A stretch of 64,000 nt of DNA from the NCBI GenBank assembly GCA_018780645.1, contig JADMJJ010000011.1, positions 186,001-250,000 on the forward strand. The letters are read 5' to 3'. Positions 1 through 9,706 of this stretch are shown piece by piece. A program made the translations under genes and the position numbers. The notes under the pieces are model-generated. The model ran no database searches, was not told the origin of the DNA, and worked only from the letters and a program-made list of their open reading frames with translations. Position 1 is the stretch's first letter. Every line of letters starts with the position of its first letter. This DNA comes from Burkholderiaceae bacterium (GTDB lineage: Bacteria > Pseudomonadota > Gammaproteobacteria > Burkholderiales > Burkholderiaceae_C).

Positions 1-963
1 GCCGCGTATGCCGGCCAGGCTGCTGAGGTCGTAGTCGGCCAGCTTCGGGTTGGCCAGGAAGTCGATCATCATCGTCGAGATGGTCTGCCAGACGGTGACC
101 TGGTAGCGCTGTATGCACAGGGCCGCGGCGTCGCGGTCCCAGCGCGGCAGGATGACGATGGTGGCGCCTATGTACAGCGGCCCGTTGAGGCTGCCCGACA
201 GGCCGGTGACGTGGAAGAAGGGCAGCACCGACAGATAGACCGCATCCTGCGTGCGGCCGAACCAATTGATGCCGCCCACGGCCGTGCTCATCACGCTGCG
301 ATGGGTGTGCATGCAGCCCTTGGGCTGGCCGGTGGTGCCCGAGGTATAGGGCATCACGCAGAGGTCATCGGCGCCGGCGGTCAGCGGGCCGGGGTCACGG
401 CCGGCGGCCAGCATGTCGGCCCAGGTCGTCAGGCCCGGAGCCGACGCGGTGGAGCAGGGCGCGCTGACGAACCCGGGCACCGCGAACGAGGCCGGCTGGC
501 GCAGATAGTCGCTGTAGGTGGCGACGATCAAATGCCTCAGCCCTGCCTGCCCCAGCTGAGGCTGCAACTGCGCCAGCAGGTCTTGCGCCACGAAGGCGGT
601 GTTCGCGCCGCTGTCGGCCAGGTAGTGGCGCAGCTCCTCGGCCTGGTTCATCGGATTGACCGGCACCACCACCGCATTGGCGCGCAGGATGGCGTAGAAG
701 GCCAGCACCCATTGCGGGCTGTTCTGCATGAACAGCAGCACCCGGTCGCCGGGCTTGACGCCGCAGTCATGCTGCAGATAGCCGGCGATGCGCTCGGCCT
801 CGCGCTTGAACTCGGCAAAGCTCAGCGTCGTGTCGTAGAAGACGATGAAGGGCTTGTCCGGATAACGCGCCGCTGCCACCTCGACATTGAAGAACAGATT
901 CGTCTGCGGCACGCTCAGATGCTGCGGCAGACCTGGTGGCCAATGCTTCAGGTGGGCTTGCAT
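1..963 (-). CDS. Acyl-CoA synthetase (AMP-binding family), 3' part outside window
   Basis: ATP-dependent activation of a carboxylic acid to its CoA thioester through an acyl-adenylate. The reading starts at the ATG at 963 and stays open to base 1, giving the N-terminal 321 residues of a protein usually about 540-560 long. The AMP-binding P-loop-like motif YTSGTTGQPKG is encoded near 315-350, followed by the family-typical LPFFHVTGL stretch. The C-terminal lysine domain lies beyond the window. It is divergent from an IclR regulator, and two similar inverted repeats lie between them, so IclR control is likely. The substrate (long-chain fatty, aromatic or other acid) cannot be read from the sequence. 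Confidence 0.9.
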   Translation of the reverse strand, partial: MQAHLKHWPPGLPQHLSVPQTNLFFNVEVAAARYPDKPFIVFYDTTLSFAEFKREAERIAGYLQHDCGVKPGDRVLLFMQNSPQWVLAFYAILRANAVVVPVNPMNQAEELRHYLADSGANTAFVAQDLLAQLQPQLGQAGLRHLIVATYSDYLRQPASFAVPGFVSAPCSTASAPGLTTWADMLAAGRDPGPLTAGADDLCVMPYTSGTTGQPKGCMHTHRSVMSTAVGGINWFGRTQDAVYLSVLPFFHVTGLSGSLNGPLYIGATIVILPRWDRDAAALCIQRYQVTVWQTISTMMIDFLANPKLADYDLSSLAGIRG

Positions 964-991
964 CGTGGGCTTCTGAGGACCAATCTTGATA

Positions 992-1006
992 TTCCGCTGA
1001 GTGGAA
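992..1006. promoter_or_regulatory. Candidate IclR operator, copy 1
   Basis: TTCCGCTGAGTGGAA is an inverted repeat (TTCC.CT.AG.GGAA) of the 15-bp size usual for IclR-family operators. It lies 29 bp before the acyl-CoA ligase start. A near copy is at 1117-1131. Confidence 0.6.
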
Positions 1007-1116
1007 CGCTGCGGCCAGTTTAGGGAGGCCCGGGGTCGCTGTAAATCGACCTAAGGGTAAGAGCTGATGTGAATGGCGCCGCTGTGGTCGCATCGGCGAC
1101 AGGATTCGACTTAATA

Positions 1117-1131
1117 TTCCGCTGAGCAGAA
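1117..1131. promoter_or_regulatory. Candidate IclR operator, copy 2
   Basis: TTCCGCTGAGCAGAA shares its first 11 bases with the site at 992-1006 and ends 15 bp before the iclR-type start. This position suggests autorepression. The two sites are 125 bp apart, each near one of the divergent starts. Confidence 0.6.
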
Positions 1132-1146
1132 AATTAGGGAGATTCG

Positions 1147-1974
1147 ATGGGCAGAAAGCGCAGCACCGGTCTGGCGCCGGCGACCCAGGCCGATCCGGCC
1201 GAGGACCGGCGTTTCGTCACCGCGCTGGCCCGTGGCCTCGAGCTGCTGCGCTGCTTCAAGCCGCAGGACCGCTGGCTGGCCCATCAGGAGCTGGCGCGGC
1301 GCACCGGCCTGCCGCAGGCCACCGTCTCGCGGCTGAGCTTCACCTTGACCAGCCTGGGCTATCTGCGCCACCGCCCGGACAGCGGCGAATATGCGCTGAG
1401 TCCGGCCGTGCTGTCCCTGGGCTTCAGCGTGCTGACCAACTTCGAGGTCGGCCGCATCGCCCGGCCCTTCATGGAAACGCTGGCCGAACACACCCAGGCG
1501 GCCGTGTCGCTTGGTGTGCGGCACGACACGTCGATGGTCTATGTCGCCCATTGCCGCAGCACGGCGCGCCTGATTCTCGGCCTTGATGTCGGCACGCGCC
1601 TGCCGCTGGCCGAGACGGCGATGGGCCGCGCGATGTGGTGCTGCATGGCGCCCGGCATGCGTGCGCTGTTGGCCCAGCGGCTGGCAACACTTGACCCGCC
1701 ACGCTGGCCGCAGCGGCAGGGCGCCTTGCAACAAGCGGAGCAGGACTATGCCCGCCGCGGCTATGCCAGTTCAGAGTCGGAATGGGAGAGCGAGATCGCG
1801 GCCATCGGCGTGGGCGTCGATCTGGGCGATGGCCGCGAGCCGCTGGCCTTGACCGTCGGCGGCGCGGCGGCCAGACTGACCGGCGCCCTGCTGCACGAGA
1901 ACTTCGCTCCGGCGCTGATTCAATGCGGACGCGACATCACGGCAGCCATTCAGGCCGCGGACTGGAGCGATTGA
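1147..1974 (+). CDS. IclR family transcriptional regulator
   Basis: A 275-residue protein with the IclR layout. An N-terminal winged helix (about 20-95, including LARRTGLPQATVSRLSFTL) is followed by a C-terminal effector domain (about 100-270, including SLGVRHDTSMVYV and TAMGRAMW). It probably controls the divergent acyl-CoA ligase and itself through the two TTCCGCTGAG sites upstream. The start at 1147 sits just after the second site and gives the usual family length. The ligand is unknown, though such neighbours often respond to an aromatic or fatty acid catabolic intermediate. Confidence 0.9.
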   Translation: MGRKRSTGLAPATQADPAEDRRFVTALARGLELLRCFKPQDRWLAHQELARRTGLPQATVSRLSFTLTSLGYLRHRPDSGEYALSPAVLSLGFSVLTNFEVGRIARPFMETLAEHTQAAVSLGVRHDTSMVYVAHCRSTARLILGLDVGTRLPLAETAMGRAMWCCMAPGMRALLAQRLATLDPPRWPQRQGALQQAEQDYARRGYASSESEWESEIAAIGVGVDLGDGREPLALTVGGAAARLTGALLHENFAPALIQCGRDITAAIQAADWSD

Positions 1975-2032
1975 GTCCCGGCGGCTCGGCGCGCCGGTAC
2001 GATGCGTGCCATCGCATCCCGACAGGCCAGCC

Positions 2033-3109
2033 ATGAGCTCCGACGAAAACAAACCGAATGTGCCGCTGGAAAAGCGAGTTCTGCTGCTGCTGGTGCTGGC
2101 GGTGTCGCTGGCCTTCGGCGGGATACTGCTGCCGTTTTTTGGCGCCATCCTGTGGGGCGCCATCATCGCGCTGCTATTCGCGCCGCTGTACCGGTGGCTG
2201 CTGCCGCGACTGAAACAACGCCGCACCACCGCCGCGCTGCTGACCCTGCTGGCGGTGCTGCTGATCGTGGTGCTGCCGTTTGCGATGGTCACAGCATCTT
2301 TGGCGCGCGAGGCCGCCCTGGTCTATCAACACATACAGACCGGCGAGTGGGATCCGGCCCAGTACCTGCGCAATGTGTTCGATGCGCTGCCGGCCTGGAT
2401 GGCGAGCCTGCTCAATGACTTCGGCTTCAGTGACTTCGATGCGCTGCAGCGCCGGCTGGTGGCCGCCCTGGGGCAGGGCAGCCAATTCATCGCCACCCAG
2501 GCCTTCAGCATCGGCCTGAACACCTTCGATTTCGGCGCCCATCTGGTGATCACCCTCTATCTGGCCTTCTTCCTGATACGCGACGGCCGGGGCGTGGCCA
2601 TTGCCGTGCGTGACGCCATTCCGCTGGCGGCCGAGCACAAGCGAGAGCTGACCGGCAAGTTCATCACCGTGGTGCGGGCCACCGTGAAGGGCAATCTCTT
2701 GGTGGCAGCGATTCAGGGGCTGCTCGGCGGCCTGGCGTTTTGGTACCTGGGCGTCGGCGCGGCCTTGCTATGGGGCGTGCTGATGGCCTTCTTGTCCCTG
2801 TTGCCGGCGGTCGGCGCCGCACTGGTCTGGGTGCCCGTCGCAGCCTTCTTCGTCATGACCGGCGCCATCGGCAAAGGCCTGGCCCTGGTGGCCTACGGCG
2901 TGCTGGTGATCGGCCTGGTGGACAACTTGCTCAGGCCGATTCTGGTCGGCAAAGACACCCGCATGCCCGACTACCTTGTGATGATCACCACGCTGGGCGG
3001 CATGGCCGTGTTCGGCATCAACGGCTTCGTCATCGGCCCGGCCATCGCGGCGATGTTCATTGCGGTGTGGCATATCTACATAGTGGCAAGGGCCTCAGGC
3101 GAGGCCTAG
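2033..3109 (+). CDS. AI-2E family transporter (PerM/YdiK type)
   Basis: Inner-membrane permease of the AI-2E transporter family, 358 residues. It shows hydrophobic segments at about 18-50 and 68-90, a soluble stretch of about 120 residues, then five more segments to the C terminus. The late GLVDNLLRPILVGKDTRMPDYLVMI region is the family hallmark. I chose ATG 2033; a GTG nine codons upstream at 2006 is also in frame. The gene follows the iclR gene by 58 bp on the same strand, which need not mean cotranscription. Members export diverse solutes, so autoinducer transport is only a family label. Confidence 0.88.
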   Translation: MSSDENKPNVPLEKRVLLLLVLAVSLAFGGILLPFFGAILWGAIIALLFAPLYRWLLPRLKQRRTTAALLTLLAVLLIVVLPFAMVTASLAREAALVYQHIQTGEWDPAQYLRNVFDALPAWMASLLNDFGFSDFDALQRRLVAALGQGSQFIATQAFSIGLNTFDFGAHLVITLYLAFFLIRDGRGVAIAVRDAIPLAAEHKRELTGKFITVVRATVKGNLLVAAIQGLLGGLAFWYLGVGAALLWGVLMAFLSLLPAVGAALVWVPVAAFFVMTGAIGKGLALVAYGVLVIGLVDNLLRPILVGKDTRMPDYLVMITTLGGMAVFGINGFVIGPAIAAMFIAVWHIYIVARASGEA

Positions 3110-3141
3110 CGCGGCCTGCTTTGGTGACGGATATTTGGGTG

Positions 3142-3152
3142 ACAATGATTGT
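3142..3152. promoter_or_regulatory. Unassigned palindrome
   Basis: ACAATGATTGT is an 11-bp perfect palindrome around a central G, inside a wider TGACA...TGTCA pair. It lies in an AT-rich patch of the 3110-3409 gap. No start codon of a recognised gene is placed to use it, so its role is unknown. Confidence 0.3.
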
Positions 3153-3205
3153 TATGTCAACTAACGTATGGCGCCGATCCCGGAACCGCCTTCAGAGGTA
3201 TCTGA

Positions 3206-3397
3206 TACCGACATGCTCCCCAATTCTGCGGTTCTCCTGAAGTGAGCTTGTCATGGCTCATCGCCGCGCACACCCCGGGCCTGTGCTCCGTGGGCGTGCC
3301 GAGGCAGCAGAACTTTGCATCGGCCACGCGGCGCGGCGTGGGCGCCGACGCTGCGCATGTGCTGCAGCATCTGCAGCGCTATTTGCAGGCGGCGTAG
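3206..3397 (+). pseudogene. Remnant of a flavoprotein monooxygenase C terminus
   Basis: An open stretch of about 63 codons ends at a TAG at 3397, with a stop at 3203 upstream and no good start. From about 3242 it reads as a protein tail: HTPGLCSVGVPRQQNFASA, then RRGVGADAAHVLQHLQRYL. This resembles the last 40 residues of CzcO-like flavin monooxygenases (PGL..vG.p.q...SaT..GvG.DA..v...L...L). The rest of such a gene is missing, so this looks like the leftover of a deletion. The match is from memory of the family pattern. The region is adjacent to an arsenic-linked flavoprotein, where flavin monooxygenase genes are common. Confidence 0.35.
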
Positions 3398-3409
3398 CCC
3401 ATCGCCGCA

Positions 3410-5290
3410 TCAGCCGCAGCAGCGTGCCGGCGCAGCAGCCACCGCAGCGGCGGTGCCACAGGACTTAGGTCCACAGCCCCCCTTTTCCGGCGCTGGCACC
3501 GCAGACGCTGCCGGCGCGGCGACGACCGCCGGTCCCGCGCCGCAGCAACTGCCGCCGGCCGAATCCGCTTCCGGCGCTGAACCCACGCTGCAGACGCCGG
3601 TCTCCGGCAGGTCGAGCTCGACACGGTCGGCCGCTTCCAGATCGCCGGCCAGAGCCGCCGCCACCGAACGGGCCTGTTCGAAGCCGGTGGCCATCAGGAA
3701 GGTCGGTGCGCGGCCATAGCTTTTCACGCCCAGCGTGTAGAAGCCCGGCTCGGGATGAGACAGCTCGCGGTGGCCGTGCGGGCGCACGGTGCCGCAGCTG
3801 TGCAGGTTCGGGTCGATCAGCGGCCCCAGGGCCTCGTTCGACTCCAGCCACGGGTCCAGCTTCAGCCTCAGCTCGCTGCTGAGGCTCAGGTCGGGGCGCT
3901 GGCCGGTGGCGCTGACGATCTCATCGATGCCGGGCACGTGCACGGCTTGCCCCTGCGCATCAATGCCTTCGACGGTGATGGCACCGTTCTCGCGCTTCAG
4001 GGCGGTGATGCGAAGGCCGCTGAAAAACTCCAGCGCGCCGCTGTCTCGCAAGGCCTTCAGCTGGCTGCCCAGGCGGCCTCGGGCCGGCAGGGCGTCGGCG
4101 TCACCGCCGCCGAACACGCGCGCCAAGGTCGGCGTGCGCACGGCCCAGGCCAGGCGCGTCTTGGGTTCTTCTGTGGCCAGGTCGGCCAGGGCCAGCAAGG
4201 CATTGGCGGCCGAGTGCCCTGCCCCGACAACCAAGGTGCGCTTGCCGGCATAGCGCTCGCGCAGCGGGCCGCTGACGTCGGGAATGCCGTAGAAGATCGC
4301 GTCGGCCAGCTCGCGCTCGCCGAGGGCCGGCAGCCCATTGCTGCCGATCGGGTTCTGCTGGCCCCAGGTGCCGGTGGCGTCAATCACCGCCCTGGCGCGC
4401 AGCTCGATGGCCTGTCCCTCGCGCTCGACCCGGATCACGAACGGCGCCTTGTCGCGGCCCACTGTCTTGACCTTGTCGAACCCTTCGCGGCTGATGGCGA
4501 TGACGCGGGTGTTCAGATGAAGGGCTGCGGCCACCTGAGGCAGCGCTGCGAAGGGCTTGAGCACCCGCTCGACGATCTCGCTGGCCAGCGGCAGTTCTTC
4601 CGCCGGTGGTGCCTGCCAGCCGGTGGGCGCCAGCATTTTGGCCATCACCGCATCCACGTCATAGCGCCAGGGGGAGAACAGGCGCACATGGCCGTAGTCG
4701 AGCAGGCTGCTGCCGACCGACGGGCCGGCCTCCAGTATCAGCGGCATGATGCCACGCGCTATCAGATGCGCCGCAGCGGCCAGGCCGACCGGGCCGGCAC
4801 CCAGCACGGCGACCGGCAGGTCACCGGCCTGTGGCTTCCCGTCGGCAATGAGGGTCAGAGACATCAGCGCGGCACAGCTCGGGCAGGCGCCCTGGAACTC
4901 GGCAGACGCCTGCAGCGCTTTCGGCGCCAGCTCGCGCGGGCCGCGCTTGAAGCCGAACTGGGCGAAGTACTCGGGCGCCGTCACGCTCAGCAGATAGATC
5001 TGGCGAATGCCTCGCCGCCTGGCCTCGTCGAGGATCAGGCCGACCATGGCCTTGCCGACGCCCTGGCGATGCAGGCCCGGCGCCACCGCGACCGAGCGCA
5101 GCAGCGCGATGTCGCCATAGACCTCGGCACCGGCCGTGCCGATGGCTTCACTGCCGCTGAGGGCCAGCACATAGTGGCTCAGGTGTGCCTGGGCACCATC
5201 GAGCGGCAGCTTGTTGGCCGCCAGCAGGGCGGAGATCTGAGGCCAGTCGGCGGCGCCGGCCTGGCGCAGAGAGATTTGGTTCAGAGACAT
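3410..5290 (-). CDS. ArsN2-like GNAT acetyltransferase fused to FAD/NADPH oxidoreductase with Cys-rich tail
   Basis: A 626-residue fusion. Residues 1-150 are a GNAT domain like the arsenic-linked ArsN2 group, with acetyl-CoA motif RQGVGK at 75-80 and a CPSC pair at 136-139. Residues 158-560 form a two-dinucleotide flavoprotein, with FAD motif GAGPVGL at 164-170, NADPH motif VVGAGHSAAN at 354-363 and ATGQRPD at 461-467. The tail carries seven cysteines in about 60 residues (567, 582, 583, 606, 611, 624, 625), in CC and CGPKSCG contexts that suit a soft metal or metalloid. I chose ATG 5290 because AGGAA precedes it; an open frame extends to 5407. A promoter with an ArsR-like repeat lies upstream. 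Acetylation or oxidation of an arsenical is inferred, not shown. Confidence 0.8.
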   Translation of the reverse strand: MSLNQISLRQAGAADWPQISALLAANKLPLDGAQAHLSHYVLALSGSEAIGTAGAEVYGDIALLRSVAVAPGLHRQGVGKAMVGLILDEARRRGIRQIYLLSVTAPEYFAQFGFKRGPRELAPKALQASAEFQGACPSCAALMSLTLIADGKPQAGDLPVAVLGAGPVGLAAAAHLIARGIMPLILEAGPSVGSSLLDYGHVRLFSPWRYDVDAVMAKMLAPTGWQAPPAEELPLASEIVERVLKPFAALPQVAAALHLNTRVIAISREGFDKVKTVGRDKAPFVIRVEREGQAIELRARAVIDATGTWGQQNPIGSNGLPALGERELADAIFYGIPDVSGPLRERYAGKRTLVVGAGHSAANALLALADLATEEPKTRLAWAVRTPTLARVFGGGDADALPARGRLGSQLKALRDSGALEFFSGLRITALKRENGAITVEGIDAQGQAVHVPGIDEIVSATGQRPDLSLSSELRLKLDPWLESNEALGPLIDPNLHSCGTVRPHGHRELSHPEPGFYTLGVKSYGRAPTFLMATGFEQARSVAAALAGDLEAADRVELDLPETGVCSVGSAPEADSAGGSCCGAGPAVVAAPAASAVPAPEKGGCGPKSCGTAAAVAAAPARCCG

Positions 5291-5410
5291 GATGAAGATT
5301 CCTGACGTTTGGTGGCGGGCAGACGGCATAGGGCGCTGGTGAACGCGCGCAAGACCTTGGGCAGCAGGGAGCGGTACATGGTTGTGTATAGCACCTAAAT
5401 GACGCAATGA

Positions 5411-5432
5411 AAGGGCTCTGCATCGAGCCCTT
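5411..5432. other. Hairpin in leader between divergent genes
   Basis: AAGGGCTC and GAGCCCTT form an 8-bp perfect stem with a 6-base loop. It would fall in the 5' leader of the fusion gene at 3410-5290 if transcription starts from the promoter at 5474-5502. On the minus strand the stem is followed only by a short T-rich stretch, so attenuator is a guess. Confidence 0.35.
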
Positions 5433-5468
5433 GGTGGGTGACGGATCTGGCTGCTGCCAGGCCCTTCA

Positions 5469-5495
5469 ATTCCATATTAGTGGAAATATAGGAAT
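5469..5495. promoter_or_regulatory. Candidate ArsR operator, site A
   Basis: Imperfect inverted repeat ATTCC-ATATT-N6-AATAT-A-GGAAT. It shares TTAGTGGAAATATAGG with the sites at 8073-8096 and 23663-23686 (there TTAATGGAAATATAGG and the like). It overlaps the spacer of the minus-strand promoter at 5474-5502, so repressor binding would block polymerase. Confidence 0.65.
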
Positions 5496-5502
5496 GATGC
5501 AA
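5474..5502 (-). promoter_or_regulatory. Promoter for the GNAT-flavoprotein gene
   Basis: On the minus strand a -35 TTGCAT (5502-5497), a 17-bp spacer and a -10 TAATAT (5479-5474). The same TTGCAT with a 17-bp spacer precedes arsR at 8056-8084. The ArsR-like repeat covers the spacer and -10. Confidence 0.6.
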
Positions 5503-5587
5503 GCCAGCCTCACGTCTCGTGCATTCGCCTTGGTGACCCCAAGGCATTCGTCCGACACAATCCGCAGCACAGGGAGGCACCATAACC

Positions 5588-7975
<2,388 letters not shown>

Positions 7976-8002
7976 CCACCGTCAAGGGCGTGCTGAGCGT
8001 CG

Positions 8003-8018
8003 ACAACCATATGGTTGT
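8003..8018. repeat. Perfect 16-bp palindrome before arsR
   Basis: ACAACCATATGGTTGT is fully self-complementary. It sits in the 115-bp gap between the uvrA-like gene and arsR, about 55 bp before the ArsR-like repeat. It resembles neither the ArsR sites nor a terminator and could be a second operator. Confidence 0.45.
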
Positions 8019-8039
8019 GGCCAACGGCTGATCGGTACT

Positions 8040-8053
8040 GGGCCGCGCGGCCC
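8040..8053. terminator. GC-rich palindrome, possible terminator of uvrA-like gene
   Basis: GGGCCGCGCGGCCC is a perfect palindrome 65 bp after the uvrA-like stop and just before the arsR promoter. No T-run follows, so intrinsic termination is doubtful. Confidence 0.25.
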
Positions 8054-8055
8054 GC

Positions 8056-8084
8056 TTGCATGATCAAGCCATTTCCATAATAAT
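8056..8084 (+). promoter_or_regulatory. arsR promoter
   Basis: -35 TTGCAT (8056-8061), 17-bp spacer, -10 AATAAT (8079-8084). A start 6-8 bp downstream falls on the A of the arsR ATG at 8091, so the mRNA may be leaderless. Confidence 0.6.
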
Positions 8085-8096
8085 GAAAATATGGAA
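8073..8096. promoter_or_regulatory. ArsR operator, site B
   Basis: Inverted repeat TTCCAT-N12-ATGGAA, covering the arsR -10 and its start codon. It resembles sites A (5469-5495) and C (23663-23686). Its placement is typical of autorepression. Confidence 0.7.
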
Positions 8097-8420
8097 GATG
8101 TGGATGTGATCAAAGCACTGGCCGCCCTGGCCCAGCCCTTACGCCTGAAGGTGTTCCGGGCGCTCGTGGTCGCCGGCCCCGCCGGCATGACGCCCGGCGC
8201 CCTGCAGGAGGTGTTGGAGGTTCCGGGCGCGACGCTGTCATTCCACCTGAAGGAATTGGCCAGCTCCGGGCTGGTGACACAGGAGCGCGCCAGCCGGAAC
8301 TTGATCTACCGCGCCCACTATGCTCAGATGAACGAGCTGCTCGGCTACCTGACCGAGAACTGCTGCGGCAACCAGGCCGCCTGCACACCGCCCAATACGT
8401 CTGCCGCCTGCCCCTGCTGA
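8091..8420 (+). CDS. arsR: Arsenite-responsive ArsR repressor
   Basis: A 109-residue SmtB/ArsR winged-helix repressor: helix-turn-helix around 35-60 (TPGALQEVLEV..ATLSFHLKELASSGLV), wing near RASRNLIYRA. The C terminus has C91, C92 and C98 in ENCCGNQAAC. This CC-x5-C spacing matches the As(III) site of the Acidithiobacillus ferrooxidans type ArsR, not the classic CVCDLC helix site, and two more cysteines follow in the CPC ending. The ATG lies inside the operator, so GTG 8100 or 8106 are alternative starts. It leads arsC and arsH, and its likely targets are sites A, B and C. Confidence 0.93.
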   Translation: MEDVDVIKALAALAQPLRLKVFRALVVAGPAGMTPGALQEVLEVPGATLSFHLKELASSGLVTQERASRNLIYRAHYAQMNELLGYLTENCCGNQAACTPPNTSAACPC

Positions 8421-8463
8421 GTTGCGTTCGCAGCCGGCACCTCATAGCCCAACTCACGCCGTC

Positions 8464-8889
8464 ATGTCCCACCACGTCTCGATCTATCACAACCCCGCCT
8501 GTGGCACCTCGCGCAACACCCTGGCCCTGATTCGCCACGCGGGCATCGAGCCCGAGGTGATCGAGTACCTGAAAGCGCCACCAACAAGAGACCGGCTGCG
8601 GCAGCTGGTGCAGGCCATGGGCCTCTCGGTGCGCGATCTGCTGCGCGAGAAGGGCAGGCCCTATGCCGAGCTGAATCTCGGCGACCCGGCCTTGAGCGAC
8701 GAGCAGCTGCTGGACTTCATCCTGCTGCACCCGATCCTGATGAACCGCCCTGTCGTCGTCACAGCGCTGGGCACGGCCCTGTGCCGGCCGTCCGAACAGG
8801 TGCTGGAACTGCTGCCGGTGCCGACGCTGCCGCCCTTCACCAAGGAAGACGGCGAAGTCGTCACCGACACCGGAGCCCGCCGTGCTTAA
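8464..8889 (+). CDS. arsC: Arsenate reductase, glutaredoxin-dependent type
   Basis: Cytoplasmic reduction of arsenate to arsenite. At 141 residues it has the usual length of the ArsC/Spx family. The catalytic cysteine is C13 in [12 protein letters not shown], and the oxyanion-binding arginines expected in this family are consistent with RDLLREKG and [12 protein letters not shown] 8464 is preferred to an in-frame start at 8422, which would add 14 atypical residues. It follows arsR by 43 bp and overlaps arsH by 8 bp. Two reductases of the unrelated low-molecular-weight phosphatase type are encoded at 22.5-23.6 kb. Confidence 0.95.
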   Translation: MSHHVSIYHNPACGTSRNTLALIRHAGIEPEVIEYLKAPPTRDRLRQLVQAMGLSVRDLLREKGRPYAELNLGDPALSDEQLLDFILLHPILMNRPVVVTALGTALCRPSEQVLELLPVPTLPPFTKEDGEVVTDTGARRA

Positions 8890-9604
8890 GACCCCGCCCA
8901 CCTTCCCCGCCCTCGACGCCGGCCTGTTCGATGTGCCGACCCAGCAGCGCCTCACCGCTGCAGCGCCCTCGCAGCACCGCCCGCGCTTCCTGATGTTGTA
9001 TGGCTCGCTGCGGGCACGCTCCTACAGCCGGCTGCTGACCTTCGAGGCCGCGCGCCTGCTCGAGGCGATGGGCGGCGAGGTGAAGATCTTCGACCCTGCC
9101 GGCCTGCCGCTGCCCGATGACGCGCCCGACACCCATCCCAAGGTGCAGGAGTTGCGCCGCCTGGCCGAGTGGTCGGAGGGCATGGTGTGGTGCTCGCCCG
9201 AGCGCCATGGCGCGATGACCGGGGTGATGAAGTCGCAGATCGACTGGATACCGCTGAGCTCGGGGGCCGTCCGGCCGACCCAGGGCAAGACGCTGGCGGT
9301 GATGCAGGTGTCCGGCGGTTCGCAGTCCTTCAACGCCGTCAACCAGATGCGGGTGCTGGGCCGCTGGATGCGCATGGTCACGATACCGAACCAGTCCTCG
9401 GTGGCCAAGGCCTTTCTGGAGTTCACCGAGGAGGGCCGGATGAAGCCCTCGGCCTATTACGACCGCGTGGTGGACGTGATGGAGGAGCTGTTCAAGTTCA
9501 CCCTGCTGACGCGCGATGCCAGCCCCTATCTGGTGGACCGCTACAGCGAGCGCAAGGAAAGCGCCGAGCAGCTGTCCAAACGGGTGAATCAGGCGGCAAT
9601 CTGA
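8882..9604 (+). CDS. arsH: ArsH NADPH-dependent FMN reductase
   Basis: A 240-residue flavodoxin-fold protein with the ArsH pattern: FMN phosphate loop [10 protein letters not shown] at about 42-51, [20 protein letters not shown], and the C-terminal [18 protein letters not shown]. ArsH proteins oxidise trivalent organoarsenicals or reduce quinones and azo dyes. The start is GTG 8882 inside the end of arsC, suggesting translational coupling. A terminator follows at 9610, making arsR-arsC-arsH a complete transcription unit. Confidence 0.95.
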   Translation: MLKTPPTFPALDAGLFDVPTQQRLTAAAPSQHRPRFLMLYGSLRARSYSRLLTFEAARLLEAMGGEVKIFDPAGLPLPDDAPDTHPKVQELRRLAEWSEGMVWCSPERHGAMTGVMKSQIDWIPLSSGAVRPTQGKTLAVMQVSGGSQSFNAVNQMRVLGRWMRMVTIPNQSSVAKAFLEFTEEGRMKPSAYYDRVVDVMEELFKFTLLTRDASPYLVDRYSERKESAEQLSKRVNQAAI

Positions 9605-9609
9605 GATTC

Positions 9610-9631
9610 GCGGGGCGTGCCCCGCTTTCTT
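9610..9631 (+). terminator. Terminator of arsR-arsC-arsH
   Basis: GCGGGGC-GT-GCCCCGC perfect stem followed by TTTCTT, 6 bp after the arsH stop. Confidence 0.75.
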
Positions 9632-9648
9632 GGATCGACTGGTTGCCA

Positions 9649-9677
9649 TTGACAACGATATGCCCGGCCGCTATGGT
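9649..9677 (+). promoter_or_regulatory. Promoter of marR-MFS operon
   Basis: -35 TTGACA (9649-9654, perfect consensus), 17-bp spacer, -10 TATGGT (9672-9677). The palindrome at 9678-9693 begins directly after the -10. Confidence 0.65.
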
Positions 9678-9693
9678 GCAACAAAATAGTTGC
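9678..9693. promoter_or_regulatory. Candidate MarR operator
   Basis: GCAAC-AAAATA-GTTGC, a 16-bp inverted repeat at the expected transcription start and 14 bp before the marR-type start codon. Size and place suit a MarR dimer repressing itself and the MFS gene. Confidence 0.65.
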
Positions 9694-9706
9694 TATACGC
9701 CACGAC

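Noticed and set aside
3755-5305. A 516-codon open frame opposite the GNAT-flavoprotein fusion
   Set aside because: Composition of an antisense shadow; the minus-strand reading has clear domain motifs.
5465-5492. Plus-strand promoter TTCAAT-16-TATAGG for the uvrA-like gene
   Set aside because: Weak match to consensus at both boxes, within an AT-rich operator that would give such hits by chance.
8882-8889. arsC-arsH overlap as a sequencing error
   Set aside because: An 8-bp overlap with a GTG start is normal for coupled genes, and both proteins are full length.
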